Shown one piece after another: positions 10,637 through 20,426 of a stretch of 63,203 bases of DNA; positions within the stretch are counted from its first letter, which is position 1; each line of letters opens with the position of its first letter. The notes under the pieces are model-generated. The model was given only the letters and a program-made list of their open reading frames with translations, searched no databases and was not told the DNA's origin. Position numbers and translations under genes: made by a program. Source of the DNA: Seminavis robusta (taxonomy: Eukaryota > Bacillariophyta > Bacillariophyceae > Naviculales > Naviculaceae). The stretch lies in NCBI GenBank assembly GCA_903772945.1, contig CAICTM010000495.1:1-63203 (forward strand), given 5' to 3'.

Positions 10637-13543
10637 CTATGCAGAGTATCCACTAAATCTAGATTGGCAATTGGCATCATGAGGTGGTCTTCCTCTCCTA
10701 TGAGTCAACCACTGGCAGTATCGCTGACAGCAGCCATTTGGTGGAGGTGGCTGGAAAGGAGATGGCTGTATAGGTTGGAATTGCCGCATTTGCATGGCGA
10801 GTTGCATCATTTGAATCTGTTGTTGTCGAAATTGAATCAGGTTACTCATGTAGTTGTTTGTTGTTTGTGCCACAGCTGCTTGGGTTGGTGGTGGAGGTGG
10901 CGGGGGTGGCGGGGGTGTTGCTGGTGGAGGTGGTGGCTCGATTGCTGGTGGAGGTGGTGGAGGTGGTGGCTCAATTGCTGGTGGACTCAGCGGTGATCGA
11001 GTACATGCAACACAAAGACAACAATCATTTGGAGCATACTTCTGCCTTTGTGGTTTGAATGAAACAATGAACTCTGAAAAGAACCTCTCTCCATTATCCT
11101 GTGGCAATGGCTCTGCAGTAGGAAATGGTTCATGGAGACCCACAGCCACTGCTAGCTCATTGAGGAAAGCCAATTCTGAATGGTTCCAGTATGGAACAAC
11201 CTTTTCCCATCCAGCTGGAATTGACCTCCTTTCTTCCAGACTGATTCTTGACAGGAAGGCTCTCTTGTGTCGAATGTTGAGGTTGTATCTGGCTGTTCCA
11301 GCAAGGTTGAGGGCATCTGCTAGACTTCTTCTCATGCCACTATTGGCGAAATGGGCAAACTTGTCATGGAATGCTTCCAGTTTGGATTCTCCTCTCCTTG
11401 ACAGATACTCTGGGAGGCTGTGCTTGGAGTTGGGCGATGGAAGGATTGTGTCATACATGTCTTCCAAAGGCAGTGGATCAGCCAAGTGAATGGCTTTGTC
11501 AACACAGTTCTCTACTGCTGGTTTGGTATCAGAAGTGAACAAGGTAAAGTTCTTGACTGGATCCAGTCGGCCCTGTCCTGGCTGGCTACCATCACTGGCA
11601 GTCACCTTGTATCTGCAGAACCACTGTTGCAACTTCTGTCTCATGGTCTCTGGTTCTCTCATCTTCTTCCTTAGATATTTGGAGTACCTAGCTCTGAAGA
11701 CCTTGGAGGCTTGCATATCTGAGATCTCTGCCATGGAGTAGCACTTGCCATTGGTGGACAAGAGGCCATGTTTCAATGCATGGAGAAGTTTCTCATAGTC
11801 ATCTGGTGAGTACACGTACAAGCAATCCAACAGGTCTGACATTGCTTGAAAGTAATCAATGTGGCCCTTTCTCAAAGTTGACAGGATTCTCTTCTCATAA
11901 TGAAACAGGCCTAGCCTTCCCTCGATTCCTGGAAAGAGTATCTCCCAGTAGTCATCCTTGTTGGGCCATGTGTCGCTGTACATGGCAGCTGGGTTGAAGT
12001 GGCTCCTCCTTGCTAGCTGCATGGCAGCATGGGAGAAGTGGATTGTCTTGGTGGTGGGAACAAGAACAGCAGAGGCAATCTCTCCTGTTTCAGTGGCAGC
12101 ATCCCAAACAGCACCAGCACCAAGACTCTTGGAGTAGTTCTTGACCACCTGAAAGGTATGGTCTTGGCAGAAGATTCCTTTGTTGCACTTGACACTTTGG
12201 ATCTCTCTTGTGTGCCTTTGGTTGTCACTGATCCTCCACGGATTCCTGTTTGAAGCACAGGCAGCATCATAGATGTCACGGATGGTGTCACCAAGAGGAG
12301 GAAACTGTCGTATGTAAGTGCCATCCTTTTGAAGAAAGGGATCTGGATCAGTGTCACTTCCCTCCCAATAGGAGAAGTATGATGTCATGGACCTAATGAA
12401 GTCTCTGTTGATTGCATTGTAGATGAGCCGGCTGCAGAGTTCTCCATTTCCATAGGTCAACATGATGGATTCGAAAGTCTCAGTGGCGGTCCTGTCCAGG
12501 TGACATGCCTTGTTTGGAAGGGCATACTTTGACTCCACAGGATAGAGGAGAGCAGCATGCTGTGGGATTGTGCACAAGACTTCAGCACTGTTGGCATCAA
12601 ACCTTCTCTTGCAACAGTCACAGACCATTGACATGACAATGCACCAAGATGGAGCTCCAGTGATGCCAAAGATAGGGAACAAGGTCTTGTTCTTTGACCA
12701 GTTATGCCTCGCATTCTTGAGTTGGCCAGAGCATCTTCCATCGGGACAAGGGACTGTAATTCCACATCGATTCCAGTCCACCAGGAGTAGTTTCTGGCCA
12801 ACAATAGAGTGATAGTGTGGAGACTTGAATTGCTCCTCTGTGGATGGAACTGTCATGGTGAGTCCTTCAAAATGTTGGTGGAATTGTGGATTCCTTGGCC
12901 GGATAATGGATTCTGACACAGTTTCTGCCAGTGCTAGCATAGCCAGTGGTGCTCCTTTGGTCTTGTGCTTTTCGACAAAGGCATTATCCTTCACAAGAGT
13001 GGTGACCTTTCGACAGAGAGCTAGTGGAGTTGTGCTGGTTGTGTTCCTTGTGGATGTCTTCTGTTGCCGGCTCTGATTTGGTTTGGCTGTGTTCGTTCTA
13101 GCAGCGAAGAAGGCATCTCCATTCTCTCTTGTGGAATGCTTCCAGCTTCCTCTCTCATTCAGTGGAAGAGGAGCACTGAAGTGCCTTGTGAGTCTTCTGC
13201 TCTCTCTGATGGTTTCCATTGTTAGCTCATTCAAATCTCCTCTTCCTCTTGTTACTGTATTCTTAATACAGAGAACGTGGTGTGATCTTTTTGGGATTCT
13301 GAGACCAAGATGCCTGGCCTTACAGATGACACACTTCTTCAACGGATCAAAGACTTCTGCTACCTCTCCTCCCAGTGTTGTTTGGGGTCCTTCTTCTCTG
13401 GCTCTCTTGGATCTGTTGTTGTTGTTGTTGTTGTTGGAGGCGAGTTGATATGCTCTCTTCTGCTGGGAATTCCTATTCTGACTTTGGCAGCCCATCCCTT
13501 CATTGTGAGTGGTAGCTGCTGTTGTTGTTTGTGGTGGTTCCAT
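10637..13543 (-). CDS. DDE-type transposase with zinc-binding domains
   Basis: 968 residues from the ATG at 13543 (MEPPQTTTA). The frame is open upstream to 13687, but the other copy also starts with a Met just before THN-GMGCQSQ. In order: Gln/Asn-rich basic N-terminus; CVICKARH...HHVLCIKN zinc motif (about 71-92); a second Cys region (CPDGRC about 266, CDCC about 308); a DDE-like core with DHTFQVVKN (Asp about 461), YSDTWPNKDDYW (Asp about 524) and LFHYEKRI (Glu about 550); a Pro-rich linker (about 830-880); a Gln/Met helix; and a terminal CC-x3-C...GRPPHD-x2-C motif. The zinc part resembles DUF6729-type regions found next to DDE cores in fungi and algae, recalled from memory. It acts in the nucleus on its own ends. 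The superfamily is not fixed. Confidence 0.72.
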   Translation of the reverse strand: MEPPQTTTAATTHNEGMGCQSQNRNSQQKRAYQLASNNNNNNNRSKRAREEGPQTTLGGEVAEVFDPLKKCVICKARHLGLRIPKRSHHVLCIKNTVTRGRGDLNELTMETIRESRRLTRHFSAPLPLNERGSWKHSTRENGDAFFAARTNTAKPNQSRQQKTSTRNTTSTTPLALCRKVTTLVKDNAFVEKHKTKGAPLAMLALAETVSESIIRPRNPQFHQHFEGLTMTVPSTEEQFKSPHYHSIVGQKLLLVDWNRCGITVPCPDGRCSGQLKNARHNWSKNKTLFPIFGITGAPSWCIVMSMVCDCCKRRFDANSAEVLCTIPQHAALLYPVESKYALPNKACHLDRTATETFESIMLTYGNGELCSRLIYNAINRDFIRSMTSYFSYWEGSDTDPDPFLQKDGTYIRQFPPLGDTIRDIYDAACASNRNPWRISDNQRHTREIQSVKCNKGIFCQDHTFQVVKNYSKSLGAGAVWDAATETGEIASAVLVPTTKTIHFSHAAMQLARRSHFNPAAMYSDTWPNKDDYWEILFPGIEGRLGLFHYEKRILSTLRKGHIDYFQAMSDLLDCLYVYSPDDYEKLLHALKHGLLSTNGKCYSMAEISDMQASKVFRARYSKYLRKKMREPETMRQKLQQWFCRYKVTASDGSQPGQGRLDPVKNFTLFTSDTKPAVENCVDKAIHLADPLPLEDMYDTILPSPNSKHSLPEYLSRRGESKLEAFHDKFAHFANSGMRRSLADALNLAGTARYNLNIRHKRAFLSRISLEERRSIPAGWEKVVPYWNHSELAFLNELAVAVGLHEPFPTAEPLPQDNGERFFSEFIVSFKPQRQKYAPNDCCLCVACTRSPLSPPAIEPPPPPPPPAIEPPPPPATPPPPPPPPPPTQAAVAQTTNNYMSNLIQFRQQQIQMMQLAMQMRQFQPIQPSPFQPPPPNGCCQRYCQWLTHRRGRPPHDANCQSRFSGYSA

Positions 13544-13805
13544 GCTGCTGTTGCTTGCGAAATGACCGTCGAGTGAGAGCGTTGGCAGAAGAAGGTTGGC
13601 AGAAGAAGAAGCGCCATTGTGTGGACGATCGGTGGAATCCGAGTTTCGATGTTGTCGAAAACAGAAAATGGCCACTAGGTAGCACACTAGCTCTGTAATC
13701 TTTATAAACGGTACGTTAAGTATATTTGAATCTTTGCTGACGCATTTGCTGATGTCATAGGTTGATTAGCCAATCAGATCACTGCCTTCTACCGCTTTCA
13801 CCCCC

Positions 13806-14307
13806 AGGTGCGGCACAAAAGAGTTTCCTATTGGAAAGCTACGGATTTTGCCCAATAAAGCTGCTGTACCGGTAGCTAGTCGGTGCTACCGTACCGCTAC
13901 CGGTTCTGTGGTCTCTTGCTGCGATTTCACCTCTGTCCGTGAGCTGTGGACGAGCCTGTGCCACTGCATAAACCGGTACTGTCATTGCTGGCTATGAAGG
14001 TGATTTGCAAGAACACAGCGTACAGAGCTCTGCCTCGGCACCAACTCTAAGGCGGCTCCCTCTTGAGTTGCCATGACAATGTTGAAATGCTTATGAATTT
14101 TGTTCACTCTTTATTAATTAACTGTACTGTTCGTAAGTTCACATTGGGTCTATCTTCGATGTTTTTCACTGCTTTTCGCAATATTCTTTTCGCCATACAG
14201 ATACCATTTGCTAGCTCTCAAATTGTGACTCACTGCTGTCTTTCGCACGAAACACTTTTATTTGTTCCTTCTTTCTGTAAACCGCTTGTCTGTTTCCTGT
14301 CTTCTTT
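13806..14307. other. Intergenic region rich in TACCGGTA-like palindromes
   Basis: 13868-13910 carries several CTACCG/CGGTAG and ACCGGT words. There is an open frame at 14063-14311, but its composition does not look coding. It lies downstream of the zinc-ribbon gene and outside the transposon. Confidence 0.45.
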
Positions 14308-16572
14308 TTAATATTGCCCAGCCCCCGCTTCCATCATTGTAATGAGCATTTCTGTCTTAACACCCAACCCGACGAGTCCTCCTTGCTGCGGAGTCATGTC
14401 CACAGCATTGTCCAATTGGTTGACGGGCGAGACGACTCGACAATCAGGACATAGCACGTACTCACTCGCCGAATGGCAGTGTACATCCATTCCACAAACG
14501 ACACAACTCGTGACGGTGATCTGCCCTCGTTGAATGGCTTTCATGGTTTCATCGGTTCCCATGAGGTGCATCAACAAACCGGGTGCAACCTCCAGCAATG
14601 GTCGATCGGGTTGTTGTGAATGCTGTGGTGGCGGCGGCCCCCTTGGTGGGCCACGACGGGGGGAATAATCTCGAGGCGGTGGGGGCGGAGGTCCACGCCG
14701 CGGAGGAGGAGCGTAGTACCCGCCACCACCACCACCGGCACTACGACTCCCGATACTGCCGCGAGTATCCCACGTGCTGCCTCCATACGATCTCATGCTG
14801 CGACCGCCAACGCTGGCTCCACCGTACATGGGCGGGGACGAATGTCCGTAGTCATCTCGGGGCGGCGGCGGTGGCGGTCCATCGTAATGATGTCGATAAT
14901 CGGATTGAATAGTACTCTGATCTCCTCGCATCGTGTACGCGTCCGAGTAGAAACTGCGAAATCCACTGGTGGAAATCGTGGATTGCGATGGCACTCGCTG
15001 TAGCATGTTACGTCGAGGTGTTGGGTCGTCCATTCCTCGTGGCGGTCCTCGAGGATCCTCTTGATACTGAGGCGGGCCGTCGTCGTAATAACTGCTGGGA
15101 GGGGGTCCTCTCGAATTGGGTCGGGCCGGAAAATTACCTCGTTCACCGGGATAGCCACCACCCACACTTCGGCCACCGCCTCCAGGATTGTTATCTCGAC
15201 TATAATTTTGAACCCGTTCGTATAAATCGCGACGAGGAGGATCTCGACCGGATGGAGAATACCGTACGGGACTGCGGGCTCTTGGGGGTCCTCCCCTTCC
15301 TCGGGTGTGATGTGTGGGATCATCGTCTTCGTCCATCAAACGAGACATACGGGGATTGGAAATGACGGATTCGGTCATGTGACTGGTCACCGATTGGCCG
15401 CTGCCGACATAGCGATCTCGTGGATCTCCCATTCGTCCCATCTGAGGTCGGGAGATGCTACTAAATCCAGTATCTTGGGACGTCACACTTTGGCCTCCAC
15501 CCGGGACGGACTGTGCCCCGGGCATGCCGCCGCTTACGGAACGATCGTTGCGATTTCCTCCTCCACCGCCACTGTAGCCATATTTGGCCAAGAAATCTTG
15601 CTCGGTCATGCTGAGTGTTTCGGACGTGATGGAGGATCGTCCTGAATTTTGTGGCGGAGGAGGTCCTCGTCGGGGTTCGCCTCTACCATCCTGAGGAGGT
15701 GGTGGGGATGCTGAGGCACCAGGCATTTGGGGACGGTAGCCGCCTCGTTCCGGTGGATAATCGTCATTACCATTTCTTGGTGGCGGTGGACCTCTGGGAC
15801 CTCCCCGTTGTTGATAGTCATCGGGAGGGCCATTATTTCTGGGCCCTCCTGGCCCCCTCTCAGGGTAATCGTCGTCATTATTTCTGGGCGGTGGTGGACC
15901 TCTGGGACCTCCCCTTTCTTGATAGTCCTCTGGAGGGCCATTATTTCTGGGCCCTCCTGGCCCCCTCTCAGGTGGATAATCATCATTACTATTTCGGGGT
16001 GGTGGTGGTCCTCTGGGGCCTCCTCGATCCTGATAATCATTGGGAGGACCAGGACTTCGAGGACCTCCAGGCCCTCTTTCCGGTGGATAATCGTCGTTAC
16101 TATTTCTGGGCGGTGGTGGCCCTCTTGGTCCTCCTCGGTCTTGATAATCGTCGGGAGGACCAGAATTTCTGGGTCCTCCTGGCCCCCTCGGCCCGCCTCT
16201 GTCTGGCGGTCCGCCTCGATAATAGTCATCCGGATAGTCACGCGAAGGCGGTCTGCCCGGATCTCCATGGGGATTTTCGTTGCTATAATTTCTCGCGGGA
16301 GGTCTGCGCTCTGGCGGTGGTCCTCTGGAAGTCATGTAGGGGTCATCCCTACCGCCACCACCACCCCCTTCGCTGCTTTCACTGCTATTGGAACGTCGGT
16401 ACATGTGGGCAGGAGGTGCCCGTGAAACTCTGGAATCTGAATAAGGGGCGTAACCCGGTTTGTCTTTGCCGTCGCGTTCGGATTCGAGGCGTCGTTGAAT
16501 GTCCACGTCGTCGTCGTGGTTAGAATGGACCTGCAAATTGTATCGGGGACTGCTGCCACTTTGGCTGCTCAT
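14308..16572 (-). CDS. Pro/Gly/Arg-rich disordered protein with C-terminal zinc ribbon
   Basis: 754 residues from the ATG at 16572, no intron. Residues about 60-640 are low complexity. A unit of about 37 residues (GPGGPR..GPP-DYQ-RGGPRGPPPPRN..DDYPPER) is tandemly repeated four times (about 15.76-16.2 kb), followed by Gly/Ser/Pro stretches with scattered short STISTSGF and SVTSQDTGFSS segments. The last 100 residues are ordered: PLLEVAPGLLMHLMG, then a zinc ribbon C-V-V-C ... C-P-D-C (SEYVLCPDCRVVSPV). Zinc ribbons of this kind behind disordered tails are frequent in diatom predicted proteins. A role in RNA/protein condensates or signalling is possible but not shown. Antisense frames here are by-products of the GC-rich repeats. 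Confidence 0.75.
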   Translation of the reverse strand: MSSQSGSSPRYNLQVHSNHDDDVDIQRRLESERDGKDKPGYAPYSDSRVSRAPPAHMYRRSNSSESSEGGGGGGRDDPYMTSRGPPPERRPPARNYSNENPHGDPGRPPSRDYPDDYYRGGPPDRGGPRGPGGPRNSGPPDDYQDRGGPRGPPPPRNSNDDYPPERGPGGPRSPGPPNDYQDRGGPRGPPPPRNSNDDYPPERGPGGPRNNGPPEDYQERGGPRGPPPPRNNDDDYPERGPGGPRNNGPPDDYQQRGGPRGPPPPRNGNDDYPPERGGYRPQMPGASASPPPPQDGRGEPRRGPPPPQNSGRSSITSETLSMTEQDFLAKYGYSGGGGGNRNDRSVSGGMPGAQSVPGGGQSVTSQDTGFSSISRPQMGRMGDPRDRYVGSGQSVTSHMTESVISNPRMSRLMDEDDDPTHHTRGRGGPPRARSPVRYSPSGRDPPRRDLYERVQNYSRDNNPGGGGRSVGGGYPGERGNFPARPNSRGPPPSSYYDDGPPQYQEDPRGPPRGMDDPTPRRNMLQRVPSQSTISTSGFRSFYSDAYTMRGDQSTIQSDYRHHYDGPPPPPPRDDYGHSSPPMYGGASVGGRSMRSYGGSTWDTRGSIGSRSAGGGGGGYYAPPPRRGPPPPPPRDYSPRRGPPRGPPPPQHSQQPDRPLLEVAPGLLMHLMGTDETMKAIQRGQITVTSCVVCGMDVHCHSASEYVLCPDCRVVSPVNQLDNAVDMTPQQGGLVGLGVKTEMLITMMEAGAGQY

Positions 16573-17735
16573 TGCCGTCGTCGTCTTCGTAGTGAGATGA
16601 GATGAGGATTATGCGTGTAGATTCCCCTCGTCCGTCTGTTTGGCTATGAAAAAAGGTGGGATTCAGTGACGGTATTCTATCTGATGGCAAGGGTTACGGG
16701 CAGGTTCGAAGAATCAAGAGGAATAGGCGAGTTGTCGTCTTTTCTTTGTCAGGAGGCCAGAATTTGTTATCCTTTTTCGGGGATGGGTGTATGACAATGG
16801 GTATCTCAAGTGGCTTGCTTTGCATAAAAGGAGACACTGGTTACTGGGGCATCCTCGTCGTCTTAGGTGTTGGCTGTCGTTGACTCGTTGCGCTGGTGTG
16901 GCGTTTTCTCAAGGGATCAATCCATGCGTTTTGTGAGATGTTTCGAGCTGCTGCCGAGAGGCGAGGCATGCAGCAAGAGTGCAAGAGCACGATACAGCGA
17001 TACAGTACACTGTTGATAATGACCAAACAAGAGAAACGTGGCCACCACACTTCAATGTAAAAGTTAACAGTACCATTTCACGGGTGCTTCATTATTGAGA
17101 TTACGACAAGCACGAATGATGCTAGGCGAAGTCTTATGCCCTACTGCCGCCGTCCAGAAAATAAATTTGGCAACTCACTCTGTTAAGTAAAAGGTGCCCC
17201 CCTGAAGACCTTTGCGCTCGAAGAGGGCCTGGCCGTTGTCGATTGATTGTTGAACCGTACGGTACCGGCGCAGCATTAGCAACATCAACAGCCTGGCCAG
17301 CCATTGGGGCATTGTATAACACTGCTGGAATCGTGCAAGTCAGGCAAGAAGGTGGGATTAGGGGGTCTTGGTTGCTGATTGTTTGGGGGGACGCTCGAAA
17401 TATGCTTCACGGCAATTCCAAACTTGGAAAAGACTGGAGTGTTCCAAGAAGCGAAGGTTCGGGTTATATCGGTATTTAAAAATGTCCAAAGGGGCATGTT
17501 CTGTCACAAGAGAGTTATGACGCTTCAGAAAGCATAAAATGTCTCACTGGAAAGGAGTGACTGTCCAAAACCGTTATCTGATGGGTACTGTATCCGAGTT
17601 GGATCTTTGGATTTGGATCTTTGTCAAAAGCACCTCCACCCTAGCACCGTCCTCTACACTTTTACTTTTACTTTTGGGAGTTGGACCAGAGCGGGAGACC
17701 TCCCACCAGACCAATACTACTAGTATACTAATAGC
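16573..17735. other. Intergenic region between divergent genes
   Basis: A 1.16-kb spacer separating the minus-strand zinc-ribbon gene from the plus-strand DUF262-HNH gene; it must hold both promoters. A GTACGGTACCGGCGC word lies near 17258. Several open frames under 80 codons show no coding character. Confidence 0.45.
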
Positions 17736-19455
17736 ATGAGGATGTTTCGGGGTCTTCTATTGGTTGCCATTCACTTTGTTCTTTCCTCTGGGTTTCTCGG
17801 TGAAAGACCGAAAAGCAAGGCTGCCAGCAGAGTGTTGCATGACGTCAACGAGGATGCAGCAGCGCGATACGAAGATGCCTTGGTGGAGTTGGAAAGTGAG
17901 GCGTTGTATCGTCTTGGCTGTCAACAATCGGATCTTTCCGACTTTTGCAACAAGCTGGAGCGTGGTTCCCTCAATCTATTCCCCGAATATCAACGAGCCT
18001 TTGTGTGGGAACCAGCCAAATCGTCTCGCCTAGTGGCCACTGTCCTCTGCAATCGCTTCATCCCGCCGCTAGTATTGCATGAAAAGTCCAAGGGAGTATT
18101 TGATGTCGTGGATGGGAAACAGCGACTCACAACCTTGCTGGGTTTTTTCATGAGCCGCAAAGACGCACGTTTTCCAGGGGATCCTGTCATCAAGGAAAAA
18201 ATGATCAAGTTGTTACCGTCACTGTCACGGTTATCCAAACTGGACGAATCGTACGAAGCCCTGAATGGACTCTCCTTTGATGACCTGGATCTAGACCGAC
18301 AGCGTGCCTTTGAGAGCTATGCCATGTCCTACATGGTCATCCCCTTGGATACACCACGAGCCGATGTGTTTGAAGTGTACGAGGTGCGTCGTTCTTGATT
18401 GATTGATTGGATTGACTCTCCTTGGGGCCGGTGTAACCGGATATTCTCAACATGACAACATACATGTACTCTTTCCCATTCATTCATTCACTAAAAAAAA
18501 CAAAAAGGACATCAACTCGGGAGGTACAGATCTTACCCAACAACAAGTCCGAAGAGCCGTCTTTCATGGGCCTTACATGAAGATGATTGATACACTCAAG
18601 GACACGTGCACGGATTTTCATGCGATTAGGAATCCCAAAGCCTTTCAATCCGGTACCTACCAGACTTGTAAGAAGGACTCTGACGGGGAACTTGTTTTGA
18701 GAGCCTTTGCGTTTCGAAACAATGGGGACAAGTTCAAACCGTCCATTAAAAAGTTTCTCAATCGAGAGCTGGAAGGAAGCGAAGACTATGGCATATCTCC
18801 ACGTGGCAAAAAGAAGGGAAACGAACAGCAACGTTTGATATTGCTTCAAAAAATGGTGGCAGAGCAAAGACACGAATTTGAAAGTGTCATCCGGGTGGCT
18901 CGGCAAGTCTTTGGTACCAGTGCCTTTCGAAAGAAGAAAGAGAGCCTCTCCAATACCATGTGGGATGCCAAATACTGTGCCATCGCTGAGCTTTTGGCAG
19001 TACACCGGGAAGTCGACTTTACAAGGGCCAAGGATCACATTGCCAAAGCACTGGAATATAGCATTCAATTTGGGTTCTTCTCGGAGGATGACGAGAAAAC
19101 AACAGCAATCAAGTTTCTGGCACGCAAAGAACATCTCAAAAGGATCTTCCAAGATGCCTTACAAGAAGCCAGTGTACAACGAGACACTCGGCGGCAGTTT
19201 TCTCCCAAACTCAAACAACAACTATTCGAGGAACAGAACGGACTCTGCGGCCTTTGCGAACAAACCATTGATGAGCAACGACTGGATGAGGCCAACTATG
19301 TACATATCGACCATATCATTCCACACAGTAAAGGGGGTAGGACCACTGAATCCAATGCTCAGCTGACGCACAGCGAGTGCAATTTACACAAAGGATCAAA
19401 ACACGTTGAACAAAACAAGTTGACCCTACCGGTATCAGAGGAACGCAGACAATGA
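17736..19455 (+). CDS. DUF262-HNH (GmrSD-like) nuclease with N-terminal signal sequence
   Basis: Two exons, 17736-18383 and 18508-19455, joined across a 124-bp phase-0 intron (GTGCGT...AAAAAG), give 531 residues. Residues 1-22 are a signal peptide (MRMFRGLLLVAIHFVLSSGF), with a Phe close to the likely cleavage site as in diatom plastid presequences. The DUF262 (ParB/Srx-like) domain follows: FPEYQRAFVWEP (about 82-93), the DGKQRLTTL motif (126-134; canonical DGQQRLTTL) and DINSGGTDLT at the exon junction. The C-terminus is a HNH nuclease: CGLC (463-466), HIDHIIPHSKGG (482-493), N499, H504-x2-C507. Bacterial relatives act as nucleotide-dependent restriction nucleases against modified DNA. Here the intron and presequence show a settled eukaryotic gene, probably acquired by horizontal transfer. 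Substrate and final compartment are unknown. Confidence 0.82.
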
Positions 19456-19821
19456 AATAATACAGATCTTGCTAGCTATGTAGCCATCAATCAATCAATC
19501 ATGCCAAGCCAGCTAGCTAGGGTAAGGATGAGGGATAATCTGAACGTATTCATGCCTGCCACAACCGATAGTTGGTCGAGTTCGCCGCCATTGAGCTGGG
19601 CCGTATCAGCAATCGATGCCTGTGTTGTATTGCAGGTTAATATCTCATGTTTGGATCATGCAAAAAGCTGCCCTGTCTAGCTAGCTAGACTAATCTTGTT
19701 TGGACGAGCAATGCCTCGCATGGCAGCAGTGGATCAAGAAACTCGTACCAACCAGGGTTACTCGGCATTTTGTCTGTTTGGGAAAGTGTTTTGGGGATTA
19801 AGTGTAAATGTCTACACACAG
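19456..19821. other. Intergenic region
   Basis: 3' flank of the nuclease gene. CTAGCTAG-type palindromes occur at 19506-19518 and 19678-19690. No gene seen. Confidence 0.45.
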
Positions 19822-20104
19822 TTGGTAGACATAAGTATACAAAGTAGACATTGTGCGACATTAGGAGACATTAGTAGACAAAGTGATACATTGGTAGACA
19901 TTGGTAGACAAAGTGAGACATTGTGAGACATTGTGAGACATTGGTAGACAAAGTGAGACATTTTTGTACTGTTTTACTGTACTGTGTAGACAAAGTGAGA
20001 CATTGGTAGACATTAGTAGACATTGTGAGACATTGTGAGACATTGGTAGACATTGTGAGACATTGTGAGACATTGAGAGACATCCGTAGACATTGTGAGA
20101 CATA
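19822..20104. repeat. GTGAGACATT/GGTAGACA minisatellite
   Basis: About 280 bp of tandem 10-12-bp words (GTGAGACATT, GGTAGACATT, AGTGAGACA) with a 25-bp interruption at about 19962-19987. The minus strand stays open because the unit has no stop codon in some frames (MSHNVSQCL-type translation); this is a repeat artefact, not a gene. Confidence 0.85.
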
Positions 20105-20426
20105 AGCCACTTTTACAAAGAGCATAGAACATTTAGGCAACTCTGTAATCAGATACAATAGCCTTAAATAGACAAAATGCCGAGTAACCATGGCCAGCAT
20201 CGGCCCAGTAGCAGTACCGGTACCGGTACCACCATAAAAAAATTACGTGGATCACCGAGATCCAGCAAAGATCCAAGATCCAGGCTTCGCGGGACTCACT
20301 GGCATCCCCCAAAACTAAACTGTTTCACTGGAGATCGAGAGATCGAGAACATCAACCAGCCAACACACAACACAAGTCACAAAGTAATCCTCAATCCATC
20401 ATCAAACAGCTGTAAAGACTGGAAGT
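20105..20426. other. Upstream region of the LCAT-like gene
   Basis: It contains a triple GTACCGGTACCGGTACC palindromic run at about 20212-20230 and a GGATCACCGAGATCC.../GATCCAAGATCC segment. It probably covers promoter and 5' UTR. Confidence 0.45.

Larger units (their letters stand above)
9526..13805 (-). mobile_element. Two-gene DDE-type DNA transposon, intact copy
   Basis: The limits come from comparison with the inverted relative at about 48291-52615. Homology starts at TGCGAGA...GGGGGGG..AGGCAGCAGCGCGGGGGAGGG (9526) and ends at the CTTTCACCCCC side (about 13805). The outer end read inward starts GGGGGTGAAAGCGGTAG, and the far end of the other copy starts GGGTGAAACCGTTGCGAG, so the element may have imperfect terminal repeats of about 18 bp. 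It carries a transposase (10637-13543, minus) and a small convergent gene (9968-10564, plus). No target-site duplication could be fixed. Confidence 0.7.

Noticed and set aside
10854..11489. Gly-rich 211-codon plus-strand frame
   Set aside because: Antisense of the Pro-rich linker of the transposase.
13544..13687. Upstream extension of the transposase frame
   Set aside because: No ATG; the frame opens from GTG, and the other copy starts at the equivalent of the internal Met.
15651..16523. 290-codon and 232-codon plus-strand frames
   Set aside because: Antisense of the Pro/Gly/Arg repeat region of the zinc-ribbon gene; GC-rich repeats leave the other strand open.
19861..20200. Open frames giving MSHNVSQC-type repeat proteins
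   Set aside because: They are translations of the GAGACA minisatellite; the openness follows from the repeat unit.
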